Of a stretch of DNA of 64,000 bases, positions 42,733-52,200 are shown piece after piece. Location: the NCBI GenBank assembly GCA_900544285.1, contig UQUT01000008.1:20176-84175 (forward strand), written 5' to 3'. Within the stretch, counting starts at the first letter, position 1. Every line of letters starts with the position of its first letter. Under the pieces are notes generated by a model that worked only from the letters and a program-made list of their open reading frames with translations, was not told the origin of the DNA and ran no database searches. The stretch comes from an uncultured Eubacterium sp. Lineage in GTDB: Bacteria; Bacillota; Clostridia; Oscillospirales; CAG-272. The translations under genes were made by a program, and so were the position numbers.

Positions 42733-45180
42733 ATGAAGCGAAAAATCATTATTTCAATCGCGCTGGCGATTTGTTTTGTGATATGTGCGGCAATGCTTTG
42801 CGTGTCCGCCGCGGACAGCAAAACGATAACCAGTAAAAACGGACTGTATAAATACACAGTTGACGAAAACAACAAAGCGACGATCGTCGCGTATTCGGGC
42901 ACAGACGAAACCGTGCTCACAATCAGCCGCATCGACGGCAAATATCCCGTCGCGGCGATAGGCGACTCGGTCTTTGCCGGGAACACTTCAATTGAAGAAG
43001 TGACGATCTATTCCTCCGTCACAAAGATCGGAGCGGGCGCTTTCATGGGCTGTACGTCACTTGAAAAGATAAACTTCCACGGCAACTGCAACATAACCGA
43101 AATCGGCGATGACGCATTCTATCTCTGCTCGTCGCTTAAAGAATTCAAAATATCAGGCAGCTTGAAAACAATCGGCTCCGGCGCATTCCGCGACTGTTCG
43201 TCGATCTCGCTTGACTTTTCGCAGGCAACCTCGCTTGAGTCGGTCGGGAGCTATGCCTTTGCGGGCTGTGCCACGGCGAGCGGAAACAAATTCACTGTTG
43301 AAATTCCCGCCTCACTTACCGAAATCGGTTACGGCGCGTTCTACGGTTGCACTGGCATAACGGGCTTTTGGGTCGACAACGGAAACTCCGTTTTCTCTTC
43401 TGCCGACGGCGTGCTCTATTCGGACGGCGGCAAAACACTTGAAATGTTCCCGACGGCGTCCTCCGCAATAAACGACGGCACCTTCACTGTTCCTTCCGGC
43501 GTTGAAAAAATCGGCGGCGGCGCATTTGCCGGCTCGGAAATAGAAAAGCTGATAATAAGCGAGGGCGTAAAGGAAATCGGCGGAAACGCATTTTATTCAT
43601 GCAAAAAGCTGACGGAAGTCACCCTTCCGGAATCGCTTTCCTCTCTCGGTTCATATGCCTTCCTCGACTGCACCTCTCTTGTTTCCGTTAAAATTCCGGA
43701 AAACACAAAGACAATCGGTTCGTTCGTTTTCAGAGGCTGTCTCAAACTCGAAACGGTGAAGCTCCCCTCCTCCATGACGGAAATTCCCATCGGCATGTTC
43801 GACTCATGCGTCGAAATGAAGAAAATAGAGCTTCCCTCGGGAATAACAAAGATTTCACAGTATGCATTCAACTATTGCAGCAAGTTGACCGATATAAATA
43901 TTCCGGAAGGAGTAACGACGGTTGATTCCTATGCGTTCAGAGCGTGTTCGTCGATTGAGAGCATAAATCTGAAAAACGTTTCGTCTCTCGGTTCGTTTGT
44001 TTTCCAGGGTTGCGTATCGCTTGAAAGCGTTTCCCTCCCGCTCATATCCGATATTCCCGCATTCACTTTCTCCGAATGTACGGTTCTTTCCAAAGTTGAA
44101 CTTGCCGAAAATATAACGTCCGTGGGCGCTTACGCGTTCTACGCCTGCGACCTTTTCGAAGGTCTTGAAATCACTCCTTCCGTAAAATCGATCGGCGATT
44201 TCGCCTTCGGTAAGTGCGCAAAGATAAAAAATGTCACCATTCCGTCGACTCTCAAAAAAATCGGCATAGGAATTTTCTATTCATCCGGCGTCGAAAGCGC
44301 GGTTATCGAGGACGGCTTCACCTCCGTTCCCCAGCGTATGTTCGATTCATGCAAAAAACTGACCGAAGTCACTCTGCCGGAAAGCATTGAGGTCATCTCC
44401 GCTTCAGCCTTTGCGGACTGCGTTTCGCTTAAGGACATAGGCGAGCTGCCGACCCTGAAAAAAGTTGAAACCTGCGCATTCTCCGGTTGCCGCGAGCTGA
44501 CAAGAATATATATCGGCAGCGAGGACACAACAATCACCGCGGGAACATATTACGGCTGCGATACGCTTGTCGAAGTTGTCATTCCCGCAAGAATAAAAAA
44601 TGTCGAAGCAATCGCTTTCGCATACTGCACAAGGCTCGAAAGCGTAACCTTTGAGGAAGGCGCGGAATATATCGCGTCAAACGCGTTCTCCGGTTGCACA
44701 AAGCTGACAAGCCTCAACCTTCCGGAAACGCTCAACATAATCTCCGCCGGAGCATTTTCCGGTTGCACAAAGCTCGCAAAGCTCTCCGTGCCGAAGGGCG
44801 TTATATATATAGGGGAGAATGCATTTGAATCGACAAAGTGGCTTCTCAATCAGAAAAATGACTTTGTCGTCGCAGGTGACGGCGTTCTCATAAAGTATCA
44901 GGGCAAGGAGACGGCAATCCTGACAATCCCCTCGACCGTAAAACGTCTCCCCGCTTACTGCATTGCGGACGCAAGCACGACAATCTCAACGATAATTATT
45001 CCGTCAAACGTTGAATATATCGCAAAGAACGCATTTGCGAAGAAGGTAAAAACTCAAAGCTCAACGGGAGAAGCCGTCACGAGCTACCGCATACGTTACG
45101 TGACTATCTGCGCAAAGAAAGGCACCTATGCCGAAGCCTTCTCCAATCACGATTATTACACCTTTGAAGAACTGAAATAA
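42733..45180 (+). CDS. Large secreted BspA-like leucine-rich repeat protein
   Basis: The 815-residue protein has a signal peptide (KRKIIISIALAICFVICAAM, cleavage near VSA-AD). It is otherwise made almost wholly of LRR_5 (TpR/BspA) repeats of 22-24 residues, such as IGxxAFxxCxxLxxVxIP. No lipobox, LPxTG motif or C-terminal helix is seen, so it is secreted or held by an unknown means. BspA-type proteins bind host proteins or other microbes in characterised species. Near-repeats at DNA level (for example 43591-43635 and 44341-44385) could recombine. Single gene with promoter and terminator. Confidence 0.9.
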   Translation: MKRKIIISIALAICFVICAAMLCVSAADSKTITSKNGLYKYTVDENNKATIVAYSGTDETVLTISRIDGKYPVAAIGDSVFAGNTSIEEVTIYSSVTKIGAGAFMGCTSLEKINFHGNCNITEIGDDAFYLCSSLKEFKISGSLKTIGSGAFRDCSSISLDFSQATSLESVGSYAFAGCATASGNKFTVEIPASLTEIGYGAFYGCTGITGFWVDNGNSVFSSADGVLYSDGGKTLEMFPTASSAINDGTFTVPSGVEKIGGGAFAGSEIEKLIISEGVKEIGGNAFYSCKKLTEVTLPESLSSLGSYAFLDCTSLVSVKIPENTKTIGSFVFRGCLKLETVKLPSSMTEIPIGMFDSCVEMKKIELPSGITKISQYAFNYCSKLTDINIPEGVTTVDSYAFRACSSIESINLKNVSSLGSFVFQGCVSLESVSLPLISDIPAFTFSECTVLSKVELAENITSVGAYAFYACDLFEGLEITPSVKSIGDFAFGKCAKIKNVTIPSTLKKIGIGIFYSSGVESAVIEDGFTSVPQRMFDSCKKLTEVTLPESIEVISASAFADCVSLKDIGELPTLKKVETCAFSGCRELTRIYIGSEDTTITAGTYYGCDTLVEVVIPARIKNVEAIAFAYCTRLESVTFEEGAEYIASNAFSGCTKLTSLNLPETLNIISAGAFSGCTKLAKLSVPKGVIYIGENAFESTKWLLNQKNDFVVAGDGVLIKYQGKETAILTIPSTVKRLPAYCIADASTTISTIIIPSNVEYIAKNAFAKKVKTQSSTGEAVTSYRIRYVTICAKKGTYAEAFSNHDYYTFEELK

Positions 45181-45187
45181 AAAAACG

Positions 45188-45213
45188 AAAGCCCTCCTCG
45201 GAGGGCTTTTTCT
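45188..45213 (+). terminator. Terminator after the large BspA-like gene
   Basis: AAAGCCCTCC and GGAGGGCTTT with a 2-3-base loop, followed by TTTCTT. Confidence 0.85.
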
Positions 45214-45299
45214 TATGCGTTACTAAACTCTGCGCGGCGAAAGAGCATCCCGATGCTTTTTATTCTTCAAAAATTCTTTTTATTTTTTGCGAAAAAGTA

Positions 45300-45337
45300 T
45301 TGACAAATCATAACTACTAAATATAATATAATAGTAG
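45300..45337 (+). promoter_or_regulatory. Promoter and probable PadR operator
   Basis: TTGACA, 16 bases, TATAAT (45322-45327). An inverted repeat CTACTA-N12-TAGTAG (45314-45337) spans the -10 box, a fitting site for autorepression by the PadR encoded directly downstream. Confidence 0.7.
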
Positions 45338-45376
45338 ATGATGAACAAATCATTCAACGTAAAAGGAGCTGATAAT

Positions 45377-45685
45377 TTGAATACACAATACAAAAAAGGC
45401 GTGCTTGAGCTTTGCGTTATGGCTTTGCTGAAAAAGCAGGATCGCTATGGCTATGAAATTTCCGAAACGCTTTCAAAGCAGATAGACATAGCAGACGGAA
45501 CGGTTTACCCCATTCTGAGAAAGCTCAAGTCGGACGGACTTCTGACAACCTATCTTCAGGAGGAAAGCGGAGGTCCGCCGAGAAAATATTATTCGCTGAC
45601 AGAGCTCGGAAAAGAAGCGTTTGAAAGTGACCTGCGCGATTATCTTCAGTTTGCGCAGGCAATAAAGAATATATTGGAGGACTGA
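45377..45685 (+). CDS. PadR family transcriptional regulator (cassette 2)
   Basis: The 102-residue winged-helix repressor has KKGVLELCVMALL, RYGYEISETLSKQ, GTVYPILRKLKSDGLL and a wing with GGPPRKYYSLTELGK. I choose TTG at 45377 because AAGGAG lies 8 bases upstream. The in-frame ATG at 45338 falls at the expected transcription start and has no ribosome site. It is followed after 3 bases by a HAAS-domain gene, repeating the arrangement of 11026-12015. Confidence 0.88.
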   Translation: MNTQYKKGVLELCVMALLKKQDRYGYEISETLSKQIDIADGTVYPILRKLKSDGLLTTYLQEESGGPPRKYYSLTELGKEAFESDLRDYLQFAQAIKNILED

Positions 45686-45688
45686 AAA

Positions 45689-46402
45689 ATGAAGAGAAAC
45701 GAATTTATTGAAACGCTCAAAGAAAAGCTCGAAAGCAACGGCGTTGAAGACACGGATGATATAATTGAAGAATACGAAGAACATTTTGCATTCAAGCTCG
45801 CGGACGGATATTCGGAAGAAGAGATTGCCGCAAAGCTCGGAGACCCGAAAGCGATTGCGTCACAGTATGCCCCATTTCCCGCAGAAAACAAAAAGAAAAA
45901 CACGGCACTCCTGAAAATCGGCGTCGGCGTTCTGAACTTTTTCTTCGGAATTTTCTGTGTTCTGCTTTTTGCATGGGAAATTATCGTCATATCCTTGACA
46001 CTTTCTTTCTGCGCAATTGCCGTATGTATGTTTGCGGGCGGACACATTGCCGGAACCTCTCTTCCGGCTATGCCCTATTATTGCTCATGCATATTCGCCG
46101 TAATGTTCATCGCCCTCGCCGTGCTTTCCGCTGTCGGAACGGTGTTCTTTTTCGGATTTATGCGTCAGCTTGTACGTTCTTACAGCAGATTTGTCAAAAA
46201 CACGCTCGGCAAAACGGCGCTCCCACCCGTAACGGTTTATCCGCAGTTCCCCGCAAAGGTCAAGCGCATAATGCGCAGCGTTGCACTTATCTCCGTTACA
46301 GCTTTTGCTCTTCTTCTCATAGGCGGATTTGCGGCATGCGCAATCTCCGCAGACTCATTTGAATTCTGGCACGTTTGGGACTGGTTCGATTATAAATCAT
46401 AA
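45689..46402 (+). CDS. HAAS (DUF1700) domain membrane protein (cassette 2)
   Basis: The 237-residue protein has an N-terminal HAAS domain (MKRNEFIETLKEKLES, DDIIEEYEEHFAFKLADGYS, EEIAAKLGDPKAIASQY). Several hydrophobic helices follow (about 75-135 and 190-225). The EEYEEHF and LGDP signatures place it in the DUF1700 group paired with PadR. Cassette 2 lacks the DUF4097 gene of cassette 1. GGAGG at the padR end is its ribosome site. Confidence 0.85.
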   Translation: MKRNEFIETLKEKLESNGVEDTDDIIEEYEEHFAFKLADGYSEEEIAAKLGDPKAIASQYAPFPAENKKKNTALLKIGVGVLNFFFGIFCVLLFAWEIIVISLTLSFCAIAVCMFAGGHIAGTSLPAMPYYCSCIFAVMFIALAVLSAVGTVFFFGFMRQLVRSYSRFVKNTLGKTALPPVTVYPQFPAKVKRIMRSVALISVTAFALLLIGGFAACAISADSFEFWHVWDWFDYKS

Positions 46403-46433
46403 TTGCAAACCACGACAAAACAACGCATCTTAA

Positions 46434-46473
46434 AAAAACGAACGGCACGCCTTCGGGCGTGCCGTTCGTTTTT
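46434..46473. terminator. Bidirectional terminator between convergent operons
   Basis: A long palindrome (AAAACGAACGGCACGCC, TTCG loop, complement) ends in T5 on both strands. It serves the HAAS gene (+) and the ABC ATPase gene (-). Confidence 0.9.
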
Positions 46474-46480
46474 GATTTGC

Positions 46481-47215
46481 TTATTTCTCAAAATATCTTG
46501 AAAGAAATTCCTTCGTGCGTTCCTTTTTCGGATTGCCGAAAATCTCTTCGGGAGTGCCCTCCTCCTCGATGTATCCGCCATCCATAAAGATAACGCGGCT
46601 TGAAACGTCGCGGGCAAACGCCATTTCGTGCGTTACGACTATCATCGTAAGACCTTCGGCGGCAAGCGACTTCATAACAGCCAGCACCTCGCCCACCATT
46701 TCGGGGTCAAGAGCCGACGTCGGCTCGTCAAAGAGAATGACCTCCGGCTCCATGCAGAGCGCGCGGGCGATTGCGACCCGCTGCTTCTGTCCGCCGGAAA
46801 GCTGGCGGGGCTTTGCGTTTCTATACGCCGCCATACCGACCTTTGAAAGGTACTTTTCAGCCCTTGCCTCCGCCTCTGCTTTTGAAAGCCCGAGCACCTT
46901 CTCGGCGCCGATCGTACAGTTGCGGAAAGCCGTCATATTATTGAAAAGGTTAAAGCTCTGGAAAACCATCGTTACCTTCGAGCGATAGTCCGTAAGGGAA
47001 ACATCCTTGCCGCGGACATTCTTGCCGTGAAAAAGAATTTCGCCGCCCGTCGGTGTTTCAAGCAGGTTTATACAGCGCAGCATAGTGCTCTTTCCCGAAC
47101 CGGAAGGACCGATAACGCTTATAACGTCACCCTGACCGACAGAAAATGAAATGTCGTGCAGGACGTCGTTTGCTCCGAAGGACTTTTTGAGATGAGAAAC
47201 TTCAATTACAGCCAT
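46481..47215 (-). CDS. ABC transporter ATPase, polar amino acids (probable lysine importer)
   Basis: The 244-residue ATPase has Walker A GPSGSGKST, signature LSGGQKQRVAIARAL, Walker B VILFDEPTSALDP and an H-loop in VVTHEMAFA. It belongs to the GlnQ/ArtP group. It starts one base after the permease gene behind GGGAGGG. The whole operon is read from the riboswitch-controlled promoter at 49132, which points to lysine as substrate. Confidence 0.95.
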   Translation of the reverse strand: MAVIEVSHLKKSFGANDVLHDISFSVGQGDVISVIGPSGSGKSTMLRCINLLETPTGGEILFHGKNVRGKDVSLTDYRSKVTMVFQSFNLFNNMTAFRNCTIGAEKVLGLSKAEAEARAEKYLSKVGMAAYRNAKPRQLSGGQKQRVAIARALCMEPEVILFDEPTSALDPEMVGEVLAVMKSLAAEGLTMIVVTHEMAFARDVSSRVIFMDGGYIEEEGTPEEIFGNPKKERTKEFLSRYFEK

Positions 47216-47216
47216 A

Positions 47217-47981
47217 TCATTTTCCCTCCCCGCGAGCATTTATCTGCGATTTGAAATCTGTCTGCGAGCCGCAGACGACATATGAGTCGTCGCCGTCCAT
47301 CTTCTTTTCGAGGAGACGGAGAATTCTTGTGACGGTGAACGTGAGAATGAAATAAATCACTGCACACATCACATAGGAAGGCACAAACTGCGCATAAGCG
47401 CCGCCCGCCTGCTTTGCGGCAAACATCAGCTCCGTTATGGAAATGACGCTGAGGACGGAGCTGTCCTTTATGTTGACGACAAATTCATTGCCGATCGAAG
47501 GCATTATGTTTCTTATTGCCTGCGGCAAAATGACGTAAAACATCGTCTTGAAATGCGACATACCGATTGCGTGTGCGCCTTCAAACTGCCCCTTGTCAAC
47601 GGAGATAATACCTCCACGGACGATTTCCGCCATGTATGCGCCGGTATTTACGGAAATGATTATTATTGCCGAAGCCATAGGCTTCATACCGAGCGGCACA
47701 AAAAGGCTGTAATGAATTATGAGTGCCTGAACCATCATCGGTGTGCCGCGAATAACTTCAACATAAACGGAAAGAATTGTGTTTACAATCTTCAAAACCG
47801 CTTTTTTTACGCCGCTGTCCCCGCCCTTTACGGGCACCGTTCTGATTATCGCGATAATGAGACCGATGAGAAAGCCGGCAATGGTGCCGATTATCGCCAT
47901 CAGCAGGGTGTTTCCCGTGCCACGGAGAAAACTGCGCCAGTATTCGGAAAATATCTTTGCTATCCAATCAAAAAATGACAT
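47217..47981 (-). CDS. ABC transporter permease, polar amino acids (probable lysine importer)
   Basis: The 254-residue HisM/GlnP-type permease has about five helices, VEVIRGTPMMVQALIIHY and the EAA loop GAHAIGMSHFKTMFYVILPQ. It probably forms a homodimer channel. The C-terminal 25 residues after the last helix are polar. It lies 18 bases after the binding-protein gene. Confidence 0.94.
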   Translation of the reverse strand: MSFFDWIAKIFSEYWRSFLRGTGNTLLMAIIGTIAGFLIGLIIAIIRTVPVKGGDSGVKKAVLKIVNTILSVYVEVIRGTPMMVQALIIHYSLFVPLGMKPMASAIIIISVNTGAYMAEIVRGGIISVDKGQFEGAHAIGMSHFKTMFYVILPQAIRNIMPSIGNEFVVNIKDSSVLSVISITELMFAAKQAGGAYAQFVPSYVMCAVIYFILTFTVTRILRLLEKKMDGDDSYVVCGSQTDFKSQINARGEGK

Positions 47982-47999
47982 TGTGTTCCGCTCTTTCTA

Positions 48000-48854
48000 T
48001 CAGCTGTTTACAGGCTGACGAAGGATTGCTTCCTTCATCATCTGTTCTCTTTCCTCTGCGGGAATGGAAGCGATAATTCTGTTTATTTCCGCCGTGAGCG
48101 AGCTGTTCTTTCTTACGCCTACGGCGATTGACGCTTCCTCTGCGTTGTATTTGAAGCCGTTTTCTTTTGTGAATTCAACATATGTAAATTCGGGGTTTGC
48201 GGCAACTGCGGAAATTGCGCCGGGCTTTTCGCAAACGTATCCGTCTATTGCGCCGGAACGGAGCGACTGGATAAGTCCCGCAAAATCTTCAAGCGCGGTT
48301 TCTTTCTTTACGCCCTCAATCTGACCGATAACGTCATAATGGAAAGTATTGAGCTGACCTGTAATCTTTGCGCCCGCAAAATCCGCAATCTTTGTTGCCG
48401 AAGCATATGCGGAGCCTTTTTTGACAACAATAACAAGCTCGCTGTCCAGATAAGTGTTTGTAAAATCAACGGAAAGTCTTCTGTCTGCCGTGGGACTCAT
48501 CCCGGCGATAATCATATCAATCTGTCTGCTGTTCAGTGCGCTTGTGAGTCCGTTCCATTCGATGGGCTTTATAACGAGCTTAACGCCAAGCGCCTCCGCT
48601 ATTCTCTTTGCTATCTGAACGTCATAACCGTCGGCATATGTGCCATTGTCGAGACGGACAGACGCATATTCGTTTGATGTCGCCTGCGCCCAGTTATAGG
48701 GAGCGTATGCACATTCCATACCGACAATTATCGTGCCTCTTGCCTTGACCTTTTCAAGATCCTTTTCACCGGTTTTGCTCCCGCAGGAAGCGACTGCAAA
48801 CAGAACGCCCATTACCATAACGGTTGCAAGTAAAATACTCAAAAATCTTTTCAT
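48000..48854 (-). CDS. ABC transporter amino-acid-binding lipoprotein (probable lysine binding)
   Basis: The 284-residue family 3 solute-binding protein has a signal peptide and lipobox-like VASC. It then carries GTIIVGMECAYAPYNW, the core GYDVQIAKRIAEALGVKL and the DMIIAGMSPTADR ligand loop. Sequence alone would give only polar amino acids. The lysine riboswitch upstream makes lysine the best guess. A good site (CCGGAGGAG) precedes the ATG at 48854. First gene of the operon. Confidence 0.92.
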   Translation of the reverse strand: MKRFLSILLATVMVMGVLFAVASCGSKTGEKDLEKVKARGTIIVGMECAYAPYNWAQATSNEYASVRLDNGTYADGYDVQIAKRIAEALGVKLVIKPIEWNGLTSALNSRQIDMIIAGMSPTADRRLSVDFTNTYLDSELVIVVKKGSAYASATKIADFAGAKITGQLNTFHYDVIGQIEGVKKETALEDFAGLIQSLRSGAIDGYVCEKPGAISAVAANPEFTYVEFTKENGFKYNAEEASIAVGVRKNSSLTAEINRIIASIPAEEREQMMKEAILRQPVNS

Positions 48855-48892
48855 TTTATTCTCCTCCGGAAAAATAATTTAATTTAAAAACG

Positions 48893-48921
48893 AAAAAATC
48901 GCGGTGACAACCATCACTGCG
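48893..48921 (-). terminator. Riboswitch-controlled terminator
   Basis: CGCAGTGA and TCACCGCG arms with one mismatch are followed by ATTTTTTCG. The CCGCGAT of its descending arm is complementary to ATCGCGG at the end of the aptamer, a possible antiterminator. Confidence 0.75.
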
Positions 48922-48939
48922 ACAAATAATAAAATCAAG

Positions 48940-49108
48940 TCCCGCGATAGCTCTCCACCTAAGTGACAGTACGGCAGATATTATCTGCAATACCGGCTTA
49001 TACGACAAAATCCGTACCGTATACCCTCGGCAGTGTTCCCTTTCGCACGGAAGCGGATACTTCTCGTTCGTGTTAATCATAAACACCGCGCCTCTACCTA
49101 AAACGATA
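48940..49108 (-). promoter_or_regulatory. Lysine riboswitch (L-box) aptamer
   Basis: The minus-strand leader contains the conserved L-box blocks in order: GGTAGAGGCGCGG, GAGAAGTATCC, GTGCGAAAGGGAACACTGC, GCCGAGGG, ACTGTCACTTAGGTGGAGAGC and CTATC. Each matches the B. subtilis lysC leader (AGAGGUGCG, AGUA, GAAAGGG, GCCGAAG, CUGUCA, GGAGGGCUAUC). GGTAG and CTATC form the closing helix P1. It should terminate the downstream ABC operon when lysine is plentiful. Confidence 0.88.
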
Positions 49109-49131
49109 TTCAATTTTGAAATTATGAGAGG

Positions 49132-49160
49132 AGTATATCACGGCAAGCCGCGCTTGTCAA
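49132..49160 (-). promoter_or_regulatory. Promoter of the lysine ABC operon
   Basis: On the minus strand TTGACA, 17 bases, TATACT, just ahead of the aptamer. Confidence 0.85.
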
Positions 49161-49207
49161 TACTTTTTGCAAAATTCCGCCGATTTTTTTGAAAATGCAA
49201 CTGTAAA

Positions 49208-49244
49208 CGCAAAAATCCCGCCTTTGCATGGCGGGATTTTTGCG
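49208..49244. terminator. Terminator after the AAA/M41 fusion gene
   Basis: CGCAAAAATCCCGCC and its complement form a 15-base-pair stem with a 7-base loop, 12 bases beyond the stop at 49256. Confidence 0.8.
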
Positions 49245-49255
49245 TTTTATATCTG

Positions 49256-52200
49256 TCAGTCCTTCATAATCTTTTCAATCTCGGCTCCGCTCAGATGGTT
49301 TTTCACCATAAGCTCGCCGACGAGCGCGTCGATTTTGTTCCTGTTTTCGGAGACTATGCGTATTGTCTCCTCCATCTGCTCTCTGAGAATACGTCCGACA
49401 GCCGCTCTCGCCTCAGCCGACATTGAAGCGTCATCTATATCTGTCGACGCAAGACCGACGCTCTCGTCCATTCCGTAAGTGCAGACAATGCGCTTTGCCG
49501 TATAGGTCGCGGAGTCAAGGTCGCCGCTCGCGCCGCTTGATATTCCGTCGTTTTCACCGTAATATACGATTTCCGCAGCTCTTCCGCCGAGCGACGTTCT
49601 GATTTTCGCCAGCAGTTCATCCTTTGTATATATCGCCTTGCCCTCCTGCTCGGCATGCTGCATGTATCCGCCGTGATCTCCTCGCGCAACGACCGTAAGA
49701 TATGACGGTATCTCCCCGCCCGCACAGCAGACGACGGTGTGCCCCGCCTCATGTCTTGCAACTCGTTCCAGCTGGGAAGCGTCCCATTTTTTCACCTCTC
49801 CGCCGTTAAAAGTTTCAAATGCCTCGTCAAGAATGGCGTCGGTGACGTCGGTGCTTCCCTCTCTTATGGCAGATCTGAGGGCAAATTCCATAACGGAGTC
49901 AAGCTCTGCAAGGCTCATCCCCGTCGACCTCAGCGCAATGCTTTCAATCTCATCCGCCGATATCGCAAAGGCGTGATTTGCGGATGCCTTCATGTTCATA
50001 AATCTTATCCTGTCCGCCTTGCCGGGAAGGTCTATGTATATTCTTCTGTCAAACCTACGCATAAGCGCGGCATCAAGACTTTTGCCGCTGCCGGGCTCGA
50101 CGTCGAAATTCGTTGCCGCAAGGACAAAGACCGGCTTTGAAGGATCGCTTGAAAATCCGTCCATTTCCGTAAGGAAGGCTGTCAGCGTCTCCTCGCCCCT
50201 TGCGCCTGAAAATTCTCCGCCCGTTCTCTCCTTTGCGATCGCATCAATCTCGTCGACAAACAGCACGGAGGGCGCATATTTGCGCGCGGTCTTGAAAAGC
50301 TCATGAACCTTCTCTTGTCCCTCGCCGACATATTTTTTAAGGAACTGATTTCCTTCTGCGGCAATGAACGTCACTCCGGACTCGCACGCCATCGCGCGGG
50401 CGAGCATTGTTTTGCCGGTTCCGGGAGGTCCGTAAAGCAGAACGCCCCTCGGCGCCTTTACGCCCGTGCCCGTATATTTTTTAGCATTTTTAAGATACTC
50501 GACGAAATATGCAAGCTCTTTTTTCGCGTCGTTCGCGCCGATGACATCCGAAAAATGAACGTTCGGGGTCGATACTGAGCTGAGAACGTTTTTCGTATCC
50601 TCCGATTCGACAGCAATGATCATTCTGAAATCAAACAGCCTTATCGCGGCATTTTTCCCGTCCTTTGAAACCGTCTGCGCCGTTTCAAAGGAAATCAGCT
50701 TGTTTTCCTTCGCAAGACTGATCATGCTCGCCTGCTGATGAAGTCCGAAGGCAATTCCGGAAAGCTCTTCTGCGAGCTTTTCTTTTCCCTCCGCCCTGCT
50801 TATCACGCCGCGCGCTCCCTGTCGGAAGAACGAGACCCTCTCCTCCTCGCTGAGCGACGAGCCGTTTTCCAGAATATATATCGGCATTTCGTGCTTGCGT
50901 TCGCGCAAAAATCTGAAGAAGTCTCGCGCCGGAGAGTCGACATCCTCAATATTGAGGGCCTCAAGGTCTGCCTCCTGCGCGCCGCAGCCCATATCCGCAA
51001 GCACAAATCCTATTTCATAATTTTTGATGATTTCAACGGCTTTTTCAAAGTCCTGCGTGCCGAATATTTCAAGGGCGCTTCCGTCCGCTCTGCAGGCGGA
51101 CACTGCGTCTTCATCCGCAAAAACAAGAACCTTTATCTTTTCCGCCGGCTCAAAAAGCGCGGAGATTTTCGCGTCCGCCCTTGAAAGGTCAACGCTTACG
51201 GTGATTTTCTCTATATTGTCTATCCCCGTTTCAACCTTTTCCGCGGCGATAAGGCGCAGAAGCTCGTAGAGTTCGTCGTTGAAAAACGTTTCTGCCCGAC
51301 TTCTCACAGATCTTGCGTCAGCCGCGCCGCCCTCGGAAAACATAAGCGCCGTATAGACTTTCTCGTCAAAACAGAATTTTATTCCCGTCGTCCTTTCAAA
51401 ATTCCCGGCGTGACGTTCTATCTCTTTTTTCGCTATTGCGCGAAGATTGTGCGCGCTGATATGATTGAACATCACAACATTGCCGGAAGCAAATCTTGAG
51501 CAGATTGCCCCGGGGAAATACGGCGCACCCGTCGACGGATTTATATCGCTCTGGAGCGCCTTGACAATGACTTTTCTCGAAACCGATGAGAAATCTCCGC
51601 TCTCGCTTTCCATATAGAGCTGCTTTCCGGCGTTCGTCGTAAGAATGATTATCGCATCCGAAAACGACACTTCCTCATCCGTGTAATTATCACGCAGTCT
51701 GCCCGCGTCAAGCATCTGGAGGAAAAGATGAATTACGCACATGTGCGCCTTTTCTATCTCGTCAAAAAGCAGTATGCATCTCGGATTTTCCGAAACAAAC
51801 CCCGTGACGTTTCCCTGCTTTGCGTTTTTATAGACCTTGTCCGAACCGCAGAATTCAAGGTTTGCCTCTTTATCTGCGTATTCGCTCATGTCAAACCGCA
51901 TGAAAGGGATTTTCAGCACTTCTGCCGCTTTTTCCGCAAGGAACGTCTTGCCGACTCCGGGCGGGCCCGCAAAAAGAAACGTTGCGCGCGGGCGCTTTCT
52001 CGATTTGTCCATCATCGAAAGCATCCTTGCCTGAAAATATCCCGTTACAAACACGTTTACAGCGTTGTCCTGTCCGTAGACGGCGTCTCCCAGCTCGGCG
52101 CGTATCCTTCCGATATCCGAAACAAGCGCCGATATCTCACTTTTCGCCTCCTGCGGAGAGAGCGTTTTTTCGGACGACGCAGCCGCGCCCGTCTCGCCGT

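Noticed and set aside
43000..45000. CRISPR-like regular spacing of repeats
   Set aside because: The periodicity comes from 22-24-residue leucine-rich repeats in a coding frame; units are diverged and there are no spacers.
48856..49113. 85-codon minus-strand frame ahead of the amino-acid-binding protein gene
   Set aside because: It lies exactly over the lysine riboswitch, whose conserved blocks explain the sequence.
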